The position numbers were made by a program, and so were the translations under genes. This document shows, in pieces, positions 33,391-42,473 of a stretch of DNA of 64,000 bases. Within the stretch, counting starts at the first letter, position 1; each line of letters opens with the position of its first letter. Below the pieces are notes generated by a model. It had not been told where the DNA came from. It saw only the letters and a list, made by a program, of their open reading frames with translations, and searched no databases. The stretch comes from Pseudomonas sp. A-RE-19 (GTDB taxonomy: Bacteria > Pseudomonadota > Gammaproteobacteria > Pseudomonadales > Pseudomonadaceae): the NCBI RefSeq assembly GCF_019956555.1, contig NZ_JAHBDQ010000022.1:62001-126000 (forward strand), written 5' to 3'.

Positions 33391-36300
33391 ATGTCGCTGT
33401 CCACCGGGCTGATCGCCACCGTCGCCCTGGCCTATATGGCCATCCTGTTCGCCATCGCCTTTTACGGTGACCGGCGCAGCGCGCCGTTGCCGCCACGGGT
33501 GCGTGCCTGGGTGTACAGCCTGTCGCTGGCCGTTTATTGCACCAGCTGGACCTTCTTTGGCGCCGTGGGCCAGGCAGCCGAACAACTCTGGTCATTCCTG
33601 CCGATCTACCTCGGGCCGATCCTGCTGCTGGTCTGCGCACCGTGGGTCCTGCAAAAAATGGTGATGATCAGCAAACAGGAGAACATCACCTCCATCGCCG
33701 ACTTCATCGCTGCCCGCTATGGCAAATCCCAGTCGCTGGCGGTGGTGGTGGCGCTGATCTGCCTGGTCGGCGTACTGCCCTACATCGCCTTGCAACTCAA
33801 AGGCATCGTGCTGGGCGTGAACCTGCTGATCGGCGCCGGCGCCGACGCCATGGGCACGCGCGCGCAGGACACGGCGCTGATCGTATCCCTGGTGTTGGCG
33901 CTGTTCACCATCGTTTTCGGTACTCGTAACCTCGACGCCACGGAACACCACCGTGGCATGGTGCTGGCAATTGCCTTTGAATCGCTGGTCAAGCTGTTCG
34001 CTTTTCTCGCGGTTGGCGCCTTCGTGACCTACGGCCTGTACGACGGTTTCGACGACCTGTTCGACCAGGCCATGCTCGCCCCGCGCCTCGAAGCGTACTG
34101 GAAAGAAACCATCAACTGGCCGTCCATGGTGGTGCAGACCGGTGTGGCGATGATGGCAATCATTTGCCTGCCCCGGCAGTTCCACGTAACCGTGGTGGAA
34201 AACATCGAGCCTCAGGACCTGCGCCTGGCCAAGTGGGTGTTCCCGGCCTATCTGGCACTGGCGGCGCTGTTTGTCGTACCGATCGCGCTGGCCGGTCAGA
34301 TGATGCTGCCCAGTTCGGTGCTGCCGGACTCCTTCGTCATCAGCCTGCCTCTGGCACAGTCTCACCCGGCCCTGGCGATGCTGGCGTTTATCGGCGGCGC
34401 TTCGGCGGCAACCGGCATGGTGATCGTGGCCAGCGTGGCGCTGTCGACCATGCTCTCCAACGACATGTTGCTGCCCTGGTTGCTGCGGCGAAACAACGCC
34501 GAGCGGCCATTCGAAGTGTTCCGCCAATGGATGCTTTCGGTGCGCCGGGTCAGCATCGTGGTCATCCTGTTGCTGGCCTACGTCAGCTATCGCCTGCTGG
34601 GCTCGACCGCAAGCCTGGCGACCATCGGCCAGATCGCCTTCGCCGCCGTGACCCAACTGGCTCCGGCCATGCTCGGCGCGCTGTACTGGAAACAAGCCAA
34701 TCGCCGGGGTGTATTCGCCGGGCTGGCCACCGGGACGTTCCTCTGGTTCTACACCCTGGTGTTGCCGATTGCCGCCAACAGTCTCGGCTTGCCCCTGAGC
34801 AGTCTTCCGGGCTTGGCCTGGCTGCAAGGCAACCCGCTGAACCTGCCGATCACGCCGCTGACTCAAGGCGTGGTGCTGTCCCTGGCGGGCAACTTCACCT
34901 TGTTCGCCTGGGTCTCGCTGCTGTCACGCACGCGGGTTTCGGAGCACTGGCAGGCCGGACGCTTCATCGGCCAGGAAATCAGCGCCCGCCCGAGTGCCCG
35001 TTCGATGCTGGCAGTACAGATCAACGACTTGCTGCAACTGGCCGCCCGTTTTGTCGGCGAAGAACGCGCTCGTCAGAGCTTCATCCGTTTCGCCTACCGT
35101 CAAGGCAAGGGGTTCAACCCGAACCAGAATGCCGACGGTGAATGGATCGCCCACACCGAACGGCTGCTGGCCGGTGTACTTGGCGCATCGTCGACCCGGG
35201 CAGTGGTGAAAGCCGCCATCGAAGGTCGGGAAATGCAACTCGAGGACGTCGTGCGGATCGCCGACGAAACCTCGGAAGTGCTGCAGTTCAACCGCGCGCT
35301 GCTGCAAGGCGCCATCGAGAACATCACCCAAGGCATCAGCGTGGTCGACCAGTCGTTGAAACTGGTGGCCTGGAACCGGCGTTACCTTGAGTTATTCAAC
35401 TATCCCGACGGTTTGATCAGCGTTGGCCGGCCCATTGCCGACATCATTCGCTACAACGCCGAGCGCGGTCTGTGCGGCCCCGGCGAAGCGGAAGTGCACG
35501 TCGCTCGCCGCTTGCACTGGATGCGCCAGGGGCGGGCTCATACCTCCGAGCGACTGTTCCCCAATGGTCGAGTGATCGAGCTGATCGGCAACCCGATGCC
35601 CGGCGGCGGTTTCGTCATGAGTTTCACCGACATCACCGCGTTCCGCGAGGCCGAGCAGGCACTGACCGAAGCCAATGAAGGCCTGGAACAACGGGTCATC
35701 GAACGGACCCACGAACTGTCGCAGCTCAACCTTGCCCTGACCGAAGCCAAGGGCGTCGCCGAATCGGCCAACCAGTCGAAAACCCGTTTCCTGGCCGCCG
35801 TCAGCCATGACTTGATGCAACCGCTGAACGCCGCGCGGCTGTTCTCTGCCGCCCTCTCCCATCAAGACGACGGCTTGTCCAGCGAAGCCCAGAAACTGGT
35901 TCATCACCTGGACAGTTCACTGCGCTCGGCCGAGGACTTGATCAGCGATCTGCTGGACATATCCCGCCTGGAAAACGGCAAGATCAACCCGGATCGCAAG
36001 CCATTTGTGCTCAATGAGTTGTTCGACACGCTGGGTGCCGAGTTCAAGGCGCTGGCGCAGGAACAGGGATTGAAATTCCGCGTCAGGGGCAGCGCGTTAC
36101 GGGTCGACAGCGACATCAAACTGCTGCGCCGGATCTTGCAGAACTTCCTGACCAATGCCTTTCGCTACGCCAAAGGGCCCGTACTGCTCGGCGTTCGGCG
36201 GCGCAACGGCGAGCTGTGCCTGGAGGTCTGGGACCGTGGGCCGGGGATTGCGGAAGACAAACAGCAGGTCATTTTCGAAGAATTCAAACGCCTCGACAGC

Positions 36301-36861
36301 CACCAGACCCGGGCCGAGAAAGGCCTGGGCCTGGGCCTGGCGATTGCCGATGGGTTGTGTCGTGTGCTGGGTCATACCTTGCGCGTGCGTTCCTGGCCGG
36401 GGCGCGGCAGCGTGTTCAGTGTCAGCGTGCCGTTGGCTCGGGCACAAACCGCGGCGCCGGCCAAGGCTGCCGAACTCAATGGTCATGTGCTCAGCGGCGC
36501 GCAGGTGCTGTGTATCGATAACGAAGACAGCATCCTGATTGGCATGAACAGTTTGCTCACACGCTGGGGTTGCCAGGTCTGGACCGCGCGCAACCGCGAT
36601 GAATGCGCGACGCTGCTCGGTGATGGAATGCGTCCGCAATTGGCGCTGGTGGATTATCACCTGGACAATGGCGAGACCGGGACCGAGCTGATGGCATGGC
36701 TGCGCACGCAACTGGGCGAGCCAGTGCCGGGGGTGGTGATCAGTGCCGATGGACGGCCGGAGATGGTGGCGCAGGTGCATGCGGCCGGGTTGGATTATTT
36801 GGCCAAACCGGTGAAACCGGCGGCATTGCGGGCGTTGTTGAGTCGGCATTTGCCGTTGTAG
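33391..36861 (+). CDS. Hybrid sensor kinase with sodium/solute-symporter domain
   Basis: A 1156-residue membrane kinase. Residues 1 to about 490 are an SSF (SLC5-like) transporter domain with some 13 helices (SLAVYCTSWTFFGAVGQAAE; ITSIADFIAARYGKSQS). Then come a PAS domain (about 635-750), a coiled coil, HisKA with phospho-His806 in AVSHDLMQPLNAAR, an ATPase domain (RRILQNFLTNAFRYAKG, GPGIAEDKQQ, GLGLGLAIADGLC) and a receiver with phospho-Asp1088 in LVDYHLD. ATG 33391 has GGAG upstream. The combination resembles CbrA-type and NahK-type sensors. It may sense or transport a solute; a partner regulator is not adjacent. Confidence 0.92.
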   Translation: MSLSTGLIATVALAYMAILFAIAFYGDRRSAPLPPRVRAWVYSLSLAVYCTSWTFFGAVGQAAEQLWSFLPIYLGPILLLVCAPWVLQKMVMISKQENITSIADFIAARYGKSQSLAVVVALICLVGVLPYIALQLKGIVLGVNLLIGAGADAMGTRAQDTALIVSLVLALFTIVFGTRNLDATEHHRGMVLAIAFESLVKLFAFLAVGAFVTYGLYDGFDDLFDQAMLAPRLEAYWKETINWPSMVVQTGVAMMAIICLPRQFHVTVVENIEPQDLRLAKWVFPAYLALAALFVVPIALAGQMMLPSSVLPDSFVISLPLAQSHPALAMLAFIGGASAATGMVIVASVALSTMLSNDMLLPWLLRRNNAERPFEVFRQWMLSVRRVSIVVILLLAYVSYRLLGSTASLATIGQIAFAAVTQLAPAMLGALYWKQANRRGVFAGLATGTFLWFYTLVLPIAANSLGLPLSSLPGLAWLQGNPLNLPITPLTQGVVLSLAGNFTLFAWVSLLSRTRVSEHWQAGRFIGQEISARPSARSMLAVQINDLLQLAARFVGEERARQSFIRFAYRQGKGFNPNQNADGEWIAHTERLLAGVLGASSTRAVVKAAIEGREMQLEDVVRIADETSEVLQFNRALLQGAIENITQGISVVDQSLKLVAWNRRYLELFNYPDGLISVGRPIADIIRYNAERGLCGPGEAEVHVARRLHWMRQGRAHTSERLFPNGRVIELIGNPMPGGGFVMSFTDITAFREAEQALTEANEGLEQRVIERTHELSQLNLALTEAKGVAESANQSKTRFLAAVSHDLMQPLNAARLFSAALSHQDDGLSSEAQKLVHHLDSSLRSAEDLISDLLDISRLENGKINPDRKPFVLNELFDTLGAEFKALAQEQGLKFRVRGSALRVDSDIKLLRRILQNFLTNAFRYAKGPVLLGVRRRNGELCLEVWDRGPGIAEDKQQVIFEEFKRLDSHQTRAEKGLGLGLAIADGLCRVLGHTLRVRSWPGRGSVFSVSVPLARAQTAAPAKAAELNGHVLSGAQVLCIDNEDSILIGMNSLLTRWGCQVWTARNRDECATLLGDGMRPQLALVDYHLDNGETGTELMAWLRTQLGEPVPGVVISADGRPEMVAQVHAAGLDYLAKPVKPAALRALLSRHLPL

Positions 36862-36900
36862 CGCGGCAAGTCTGAACCCTGTAGTGGGGCGATTGACGCC

Positions 36901-36993
36901 TTCGCGAGCAAGCCCGCTCCCACAGGGGTTTGTGGTGTTCACTCTATTTGTGCAACAACACCAATCCACTGTGGGAGCGGGCTTGCTCGCGAA
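36901..36993. repeat. REPIN, outward-ended form
   Basis: TTCGCGAGCAAGCCCGCTCC and GTGGGAGCGGGCTTGCTCGC arms, with the spacer sequence TTTGTGGTGTTC and GAACACCAC-like pairing. Only element of the GCGGGCTTGCTCGCGAA subtype. It separates the convergent kinase and rmuC genes. Confidence 0.88.
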
Positions 36994-37002
36994 GCTTTTC
37001 GG

Positions 37003-38481
37003 CTACTCCGGCAACTCGGCCAGGCCATCGACATCCGTCATCGCTCGCTCCAACAGGTCCGCCGGCAAGCTTTTGCTGGCCCGCGCGCCAAGCAATTTGA
37101 GCTGCTCGCTGCGACTGACCAGGTTGCCCCGGCCTTCTGTCAGCTTATTGCGTGCAGAGCTGTAGGCCTTGTCCAGTTGCTGCAAGCGATTTCCGACCTC
37201 ATCCAGATCCTGAATGAACAACACGAACTTGTCGTACAGCCAACCGGCACGCTCAGCGATTTCCCGGGCGTTCTGGCTCTGGCGTTCCTGCTTCCACAGG
37301 CTGTCGATAACCCGCAAGGTGGCCAGCAAGGTGGTCGGGCTGACGATCACGATATTGCGGTCGAAGGCCTCCTGAAACAGCGTCGGCTCAGCCTGCAACG
37401 CTGCGGAAAACGCCGCTTCGATCGGGACGAAAAGCAGGACGAAATCCAGGCTGTGCAACCCGTCGAGCCGCTTGTAGTCCTTGCCAGCCAAGCCTTTGAC
37501 GTGACTGCGCAGGGACAGCACATGCTGCTTGATCGCGATCTGGCCGATGGCATCGTCCTCGGCCGCCACATACTGCTGATAAGCCGTGAGGCTGACTTTG
37601 GAATCGACCACGACCTGCTTGTCGCCGGGCAGGTAAATGATCACATCCGGCTGGAAACGCTCACCGTCCGGCCCTTTGAGATTGACCTGAGTCTGGTACT
37701 CACGCCCCTTCTCCAGGCCCGCGTGCTCAAGCACTCGCTCGAGAATCAACTCGCCCCAGTTGCCTTGGGTTTTCTGCCCTTTCAAGGCGCGCGTCAGGTT
37801 AGTGGCTTCGTCGCTCAAGCGCAGGTTCAGTTGTTGCAGCCGCTCCAGCTCCTTGGCCAGGGAAAAGCGCTCGCGGGCTTCAGCCTGATAGCTTTCCTCG
37901 ACACGCTTTTCGAACGACTGAATGCGCTCCTTCAACGGATCGAGCAATTGGCCCAAACGCTGCTGGCTGGTTTCGGCAAAGCGCTGCTCACGCTCATCGA
38001 AAATCTTGCCCGCCAGCTCGGCGAATTGCGCGCGCAGCTCGTCTCGCGAGCCTTGAAGGTCGTTGAGACGCTGCTGATGGCTTTCCTGCTGCTCACGCAG
38101 CTCGGCGTTGAGGGAGGCGGCCTGAGCGTCCAGGCGACGCAACTCAGCCTCTTTGCCAGCGCGTTCGATATTCCAGGCATGGGCTGCATCGCGGGCATCA
38201 TCGCGCTCGATCTGGAGCAGTTCGACTTCACGGCGCACGGCGGCCAGATCGGCTTGCTTGGCCGCGTTGGCCTGGCTCAGGTCAGCGATTTCATCACGAC
38301 AAGTATCAAGCTGCGCATTCAAGCCATCCTGCGTCAGCTGGGCGATGGCGAGGCGCTCTTCCAGCAACGCCAGTTCGGCCTGCCCCGCGCTCGCCCGACG
38401 CTGAAGTTGCCAGGCCAGTGCCAGTAACGGCAGTGCAGCGCCCGCCAGCCCCAGCAATGCGCTGGTCAAGTCCAATGCCAT
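37003..38481 (-). CDS. rmuC: DNA recombination protein RmuC
   Basis: A 492-residue protein. It has an N-terminal membrane anchor (SALLGLAGAALPLLALAWQL), a long coiled coil (about 30-200) and a PD-(D/E)XK-like nuclease domain (FQPDVIIYLPGDKQVVVDSKVSLTAYQQYV). RmuC limits recombination at inverted repeats. The second ATG is used because AGGA lies at the right distance. The first ATG overlaps that site. In a genome full of REPINs its role is worth noting. Confidence 0.93.
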   Translation of the reverse strand: MALDLTSALLGLAGAALPLLALAWQLQRRASAGQAELALLEERLAIAQLTQDGLNAQLDTCRDEIADLSQANAAKQADLAAVRREVELLQIERDDARDAAHAWNIERAGKEAELRRLDAQAASLNAELREQQESHQQRLNDLQGSRDELRAQFAELAGKIFDEREQRFAETSQQRLGQLLDPLKERIQSFEKRVEESYQAEARERFSLAKELERLQQLNLRLSDEATNLTRALKGQKTQGNWGELILERVLEHAGLEKGREYQTQVNLKGPDGERFQPDVIIYLPGDKQVVVDSKVSLTAYQQYVAAEDDAIGQIAIKQHVLSLRSHVKGLAGKDYKRLDGLHSLDFVLLFVPIEAAFSAALQAEPTLFQEAFDRNIVIVSPTTLLATLRVIDSLWKQERQSQNAREIAERAGWLYDKFVLFIQDLDEVGNRLQQLDKAYSSARNKLTEGRGNLVSRSEQLKLLGARASKSLPADLLERAMTDVDGLAELPE

Positions 38482-38542
38482 AGCCATTCCTGCCGTTGAG
38501 ATAAAGCCTGAAGGTTAACCAAGGCGTCAGGTCTTGGACAGC

Positions 38543-38794
38543 TCAGTCTTCGATCAGACCGAGTTCCTGCTGAGCGCGCCGGTCTCCCGCGCGCGCGGCC
38601 TGGCGCAACAAATCCTGGCCAATACGGCGATCCCGGGCATTGCCGCATTCGCGACACATCAACTGGCCAAGGCGACTTTGCGCGGCCACGATACCCTCAC
38701 GGGCAGGCTGCTTGAGCAAACGTCCGGCGAAGTGTTTGACGTTAGGGTTTTCGCCCAGGCGCGGGCTGTCCAGCAGCCACTCGGCCACACGCAT
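38543..38794 (-). CDS. Small Sel1-like helical repeat protein
   Basis: An 83-residue protein (MRVAEWLLDSPRLGENPN at the start) with one and a half Sel1-like repeats (KHFAGRLLKQPAREGIVAAQSRLGQLMCRECGNARDRRIGQDLLRQAARAGDRRAQQELG). The frame is open upstream to 39025. An alternative ATG at 38866 would add 24 residues, but those codons (ATA, TCA, TGT) look non-coding. Neither start has a clear ribosome site. Copy B of the DnaA-box module lies about 180 bases upstream. Confidence 0.65.
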   Translation of the reverse strand: MRVAEWLLDSPRLGENPNVKHFAGRLLKQPAREGIVAAQSRLGQLMCRECGNARDRRIGQDLLRQAARAGDRRAQQELGLIED

Positions 38795-38972
38795 TGAAAA
38801 GCGCTTGGGGGTGGTAACACAAGGGGTTATGGAGGTAGCAGAGACTGATTCTGAGCGAAACTTCATAAAGCACTGCGGGACAGATCGGAAGGCGCGCCAC
38901 TCTACTCTTTTTTTCGTACAGGTAAAGTCGAAAAAAGCCGGCACGCCCGTCCTAGAGCAAGCGCTTGGGACA

Positions 38973-39102
38973 ATCCACAGAAGCTGTGGATAACTCAGTG
39001 GACAACCGCCTTTGAACTCGCGCAAAGCCCTGTGGAACGGGGCTCACAGTCAAACTGACGATTTTTTCACCAGTAAAAAAAAGCGATGTTTTTCATTGAC
39101 TT
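38973..39102. promoter_or_regulatory. Structured module with inverted DnaA-box pair, copy B
   Basis: ATCCACA-GAAGC-TGTGGATAAC (38973-38994), then a hairpin with AGCCC and GGGCT arms, a TTTTTTCACCAGTAAAAAA dyad and TTTCATTGACTT (39091-39102). These match copy A at 20035-20166 in order, orientation and spacing. One DnaA box is perfect (TGTGGATAA). The other ends in GACAAT and is degenerate. Confidence 0.65.
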
Positions 39103-39859
39103 AAATTTTCGTTACAGGCACCCACTGTCGTTGAGACGAGGATGACAGTGGCATGACAGCTTGCGCAACTTATGTGCACAAGTGCCTTCGAGACGGTTAT
39201 ATCGATGCGCTTTTTCGGCGCGTTTTGGCGGTAACGTTTGGGGATAACCTTGCAAACCCGCGCCACAGACTGATCCCGAGTCGATCCAGCGCTCCGATCA
39301 ACGGTGAAGTTATGTCCTGTTACGGAGCGCATGCTGGCCCGGGCTCCTTCCCAACGCTCTGTTCGGACCCCATCGGCCAGACAGTCCAGCAGTCTTTTTT
39401 GCGAACAGACTTCCCTTCGTCGATTCAATCCGTTAGTATCCGCGGCGTTAGTACCAAGCTGAAAGTCAATTCTGGTCGAACAAATCCCCCCGGTCAGCCT
39501 TCCCCAAGGAAGCCTCCACCGACAAAACGGGATCGACCACCTCGATGGTTTCCAGGTAAGCCTTACGCCAACACAGCCTTTGAATCGAAAGCAAAGGGTG
39601 TTGCGAAGCTCACTTACTCTGACCGAACCAACCTGCAAATTGATCAGGATCTTCACCCCGGGCCCAGAACCTTTGCCCTTGATGTGTTGCCTGCCCTCCT
39701 AAGTACCTACCTGCCAGCCCAAGCGCGCCAATTTATAGCGCTTCAAACTGGCTGCTTTGTTCCAGTCGGGTTCTTCGTTCGACCAATGGTGGTCGTCGTC
39801 ACTGGAACGTTTTAACTTTGCACGGTTCTTATCCGTGTCGCTTGTAGGAACACCCAATT
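39103..39859. other. Gene-poor stretch, origin unclear
   Basis: About 750 bases without a gene I can support. Base use is more A/T-rich than in neighbouring genes and lacks the strong GC third-position bias. Two long frames are open by absence of stops: 39153-39815 on plus and 39093-39656 on minus. Neither has a ribosome site, Pseudomonas codon bias or recognisable homology. A CACTGTCGTTGAGACGAGGATGACAGTG dyad lies near 39121-39150. A long 5' leader or a non-coding RNA for the gene at 39860 is possible. Confidence 0.5.
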
Positions 39860-40084
39860 ATGTCTACTCAAATCCACACTCAGGATGCCATTCGCACCCT
39901 AACCAATGCTTTTGCTCCAATGAACTGCCTGATCATGGCCGCTCGCAAAGGCTGCTTCAGCTTCACTCTGGTCAATGAACACGGCATCGCTCGTCACAGC
40001 GAACGCCTGTACCCTGATCAATACTCCAGCGCAGAACCGCTGCAGGCTGTGATCGAGCGTACTCGTCAGGCACTGGTTGCCTGA
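39860..40084 (+). CDS. Small conserved Pseudomonas protein
   Basis: A 74-residue protein (MSTQIHTQDAIRTLTNAFAPMNCLIMAARKG at the start; SLQAVIERTRQAL-type helix at the end). Good Pseudomonas codon use and a dedicated terminator (40106-40138) show it is real. AGGA lies 11 bases before the ATG. No signal peptide or membrane span. Function unknown. It is preceded by the unusual gene-poor stretch. Confidence 0.75.
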   Translation: MSTQIHTQDAIRTLTNAFAPMNCLIMAARKGCFSFTLVNEHGIARHSERLYPDQYSSAEPLQAVIERTRQALVA

Positions 40085-40105
40085 GACGCCAGAAAAGCTG
40101 AAACC

Positions 40106-40138
40106 CAAAAGCCCTGCTCAAAAAGCGGGGCTTTTTAT
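40106..40138 (+). terminator. Rho-independent terminator
   Basis: AAAAGCCCTGCT and AGCGGGGCTTTTT form a stem followed by a T-run, 22 bases after the 74-residue gene. Confidence 0.88.
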
Positions 40139-40358
40139 TGCCCGATGTTTCTCTTTTGGCCCTCATTGCCTAAGCACTAACCGATATAACGGTTATAACT
40201 CGAAGCCGGAAATATTTTAAAAACAGTCCTTTACAGCGAAATAATGACACTACACTTCAACTCAAGCGGCTTGATCCGCTTCCGGCGAGCCTGATTCGAT
40301 CCATAGCTGCCAAGGCCCCCTTCAGGTGTCGCCGACCACTTCATGATTCGAGGCCTTT

Positions 40359-40841
40359 ATGGGTATCGCTGCCAGCGAACTGTGCCGCTATGTGATCCGT
40401 CCGACATTGATCTACCTCGGACGCCATAGCGCAACTGCCGAATCCCTGCTGCTGGGTATTGCCGCCAGTCAGTCAGCCCTAGGGTCAGCCCTGCATGACC
40501 GCCGTGGACACGGCTTGTACCGAATCGCCGAACCCCGTCACCAAGCCCTCTGGGATCATTACCTGGCACTCGATCCGGAACGGGCAAGCCTGGTTCGCGG
40601 CCTGGCGAGTCAGCATGCTTTTTTAAGCGGGCCGCACCTGGAATTGACCGTCAACCTGCGTTACGCCACCGCCATCGCCTGGCTGCTGGTAGAAGAACAG
40701 AATACCCCCCTCCCCGCTCCCGATGATTTGCTGGGAATGGCCCGAATCTGGCGCCAGACCTTTCAGCCCCAAGGTCGTCTGCGAGATTTCACCTGCGCCT
40801 GGCAAACCTGTGTTTCATCGTTGAATCAGGTCGCCTGCTGA
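40359..40841 (+). CDS. Conserved hypothetical protein
   Basis: A 160-residue protein with mixed helices (RYVIRPTLIYLGRHSATAESLLLGIAASQSALGSALHDRRGHGLYRI). WDHYLALDPERASLVRGLASQ and WRQTFQPQGRLRDFTCAWQ follow. No transmembrane segment or catalytic motif is evident. It recurs in Pseudomonas next to a FadL-type porin gene, as here. The function is unknown to me. The ATG at 40359 has no strong ribosome site but is the only good start. Confidence 0.7.
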   Translation: MGIAASELCRYVIRPTLIYLGRHSATAESLLLGIAASQSALGSALHDRRGHGLYRIAEPRHQALWDHYLALDPERASLVRGLASQHAFLSGPHLELTVNLRYATAIAWLLVEEQNTPLPAPDDLLGMARIWRQTFQPQGRLRDFTCAWQTCVSSLNQVAC

Positions 40842-40986
40842 CCCCACCATTTCCGAAGATCGCACAACAGGCGCGATTCTGGTCGGATTGTCCTACAAAA
40901 CCGCTCTAACTCCAGCGATACAGGCTATAGCGCCCGGACGAAAATGTTGGTAATTTTCGCCCCGGTGATCACCAGGAGTTCTAATA

Positions 40987-42258
40987 ATGAAAAAAGTAAT
41001 GCTCAAAACCACCCTTAGCCTCGCCGTTGCCATGGCATCCACCCAGATATTCGCAGCTGGCTTTGCCATCAACGAACAAAGTATCAGCGGGATGGGTACA
41101 GGTTTTGCCGGTCGATCCTCTGCTGCCGACGACGCAAGCACCATTTTTGGCAACCCTGCCGGTATGTCTCGCCTCAAGCGCGAACAAGTGACAGGTGGCG
41201 TTGCATTGCTCGATGCACACACCGACATCAGCCACGCCAGCTCCCGCCCTAACAGCGGCTCCAACGACGGCGACATGGTTCCCTTCCTCGCCGTGCCGAT
41301 GGGCTACTACGTCAAGCCCATCGACGACCACTGGGCTTTCGGCATCGGCATGTATGCCCCGTTCGGCCTGGTGACTGACTACGAAAAAGGCTTTGCCGGC
41401 CGTTACTTCGGCAGCAAGAGTGACGTGAAAATCATGACGTTGCAGCCGACCGTCAGCTACGCCTTCAACGACAAGGTGTCGATCGGTTTCGGTCCGACCA
41501 TCAACCACATTGAGGGCACCCTGGAATCGAACCTGTCGCTGAACCCGCGCGCGCCGGACGGTGACGTCAAGATCAAGGGCGACGATACCGCACTGGGCTA
41601 CAACATCGGCGTACTGGTTCAAGCCACCGACAGCACGCGCGTCGGCCTGACCTACCACTCGAAAGTGAAGTACAAGCTTGAGGGTGACACCAAGGTCAAC
41701 TACAACGTCCTCGCGGCCGTGGGCCAGAATCCAAACCAGAAGTACGATGCTTCGCTGGACCTGACCACCCCTGAATCGGTCGACCTCTCGCTCACTCACG
41801 CGCTGAACGACAAGTGGACCCTCTACGCAGGCAGCACCTGGACTCGCTGGAGCCGCCTGAAAGATATCACCGTCGAAAACAAAGGTGTTCCGCGCGCCCT
41901 GAACGGTCAGTTCGGCACCATCACCGAAGAACAGAACTGGCACGACACCTGGGCTCACGCCATCGGCGCGTCTTACCAGTTGAACAAGGAATGGGTGTTG
42001 CGTACCGGCCTGTCCTTCGACCAGGCACCTACCAACAACGTCAACCGTTCTCCGCGCATCCCGACAGGCGATCGCAAGATTTTCAGCCTGGGCGCCGGCT
42101 GGAGCCCGACCGACGACCTGACCATCGACGTGGCGTACTCGTACCTGCGTGAAGAGTCGGTCAAGGTCAACAACAGTAACAACCGTGGCCAGACCTACAA
42201 CGCCAAGTATGAAAACTGGGCAAACGGTTTCGGTGTAGGCGCAACCTACCGCTTCTGA
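40987..42258 (+). CDS. FadL/OmpP1-family outer membrane transporter
   Basis: A 423-residue protein with a signal peptide ending ASTQIFAAGFAINEQS. The N-terminal FAINEQSISGMGTGFAGRSSAADDASTIFGNPAGM is the plug of FadL-type barrels. Alternating beta strands follow, and the chain ends GVGATYRF with the terminal Phe used for outer membrane insertion. FadL proteins import long-chain fatty acids and other hydrophobic compounds. CCAGGAG gives a good ribosome site. A strong terminator follows. Confidence 0.93.
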   Translation: MKKVMLKTTLSLAVAMASTQIFAAGFAINEQSISGMGTGFAGRSSAADDASTIFGNPAGMSRLKREQVTGGVALLDAHTDISHASSRPNSGSNDGDMVPFLAVPMGYYVKPIDDHWAFGIGMYAPFGLVTDYEKGFAGRYFGSKSDVKIMTLQPTVSYAFNDKVSIGFGPTINHIEGTLESNLSLNPRAPDGDVKIKGDDTALGYNIGVLVQATDSTRVGLTYHSKVKYKLEGDTKVNYNVLAAVGQNPNQKYDASLDLTTPESVDLSLTHALNDKWTLYAGSTWTRWSRLKDITVENKGVPRALNGQFGTITEEQNWHDTWAHAIGASYQLNKEWVLRTGLSFDQAPTNNVNRSPRIPTGDRKIFSLGAGWSPTDDLTIDVAYSYLREESVKVNNSNNRGQTYNAKYENWANGFGVGATYRF

Positions 42259-42284
42259 CGGCTTCTCACTCGCCGCCTGAATTG

Positions 42285-42323
42285 AAAAAGCCCCGCGCTC
42301 TTGTACAGAGGCGGGGCTTTTTA
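42285..42323. terminator. Bidirectional terminator after fadL-like gene
   Basis: AAAAAGCCCCGC and GCGGGGCTTTTT arms around CTCTTGTACAGAG, A-run before and T-run after. It serves the plus-strand porin gene and probably also the minus-strand small membrane protein at 42351. Confidence 0.9.
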
Positions 42324-42350
42324 GTGGGCGTCAATCGGGGTTTCGAGGCC

Positions 42351-42473
42351 CTAGCAAGCCCCCATGCCCAACTGCATCAACGCCAGGCCACCCTGACGCC
42401 AACCCCACCATGCCAGGGTCAACAGCAATAGGCCGACGGTGATAACCGCTATCCGCGGCCAGAGACTGTTCAT
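42351..42473 (-). CDS. 40-residue single-span membrane protein coupled to MFS gene
   Basis: MNSLWPRIAVITVGLLLLTL is the start of the 40-residue chain. One hydrophobic helix runs from about residue 8 to 26 (ending TLAWWGW), then RQGGLALMQLGMGAC. Its ATG overlaps the stop of the upstream MFS gene by four bases (ATGA), and a terminator follows 28 bases after its stop. This compact layout, with the MarR operator upstream of the MFS gene, suggests a small accessory subunit or regulator of the transporter. It is too short for many gene callers. Confidence 0.65.
   Translation of the reverse strand: MNSLWPRIAVITVGLLLLTLAWWGWRQGGLALMQLGMGAC

Noticed and set aside
39153..39815. A 220-codon plus-strand frame as a real gene
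   Set aside because: Codon use does not match neighbours, no ribosome site, no recognisable domain. Kept only as an unexplained region.
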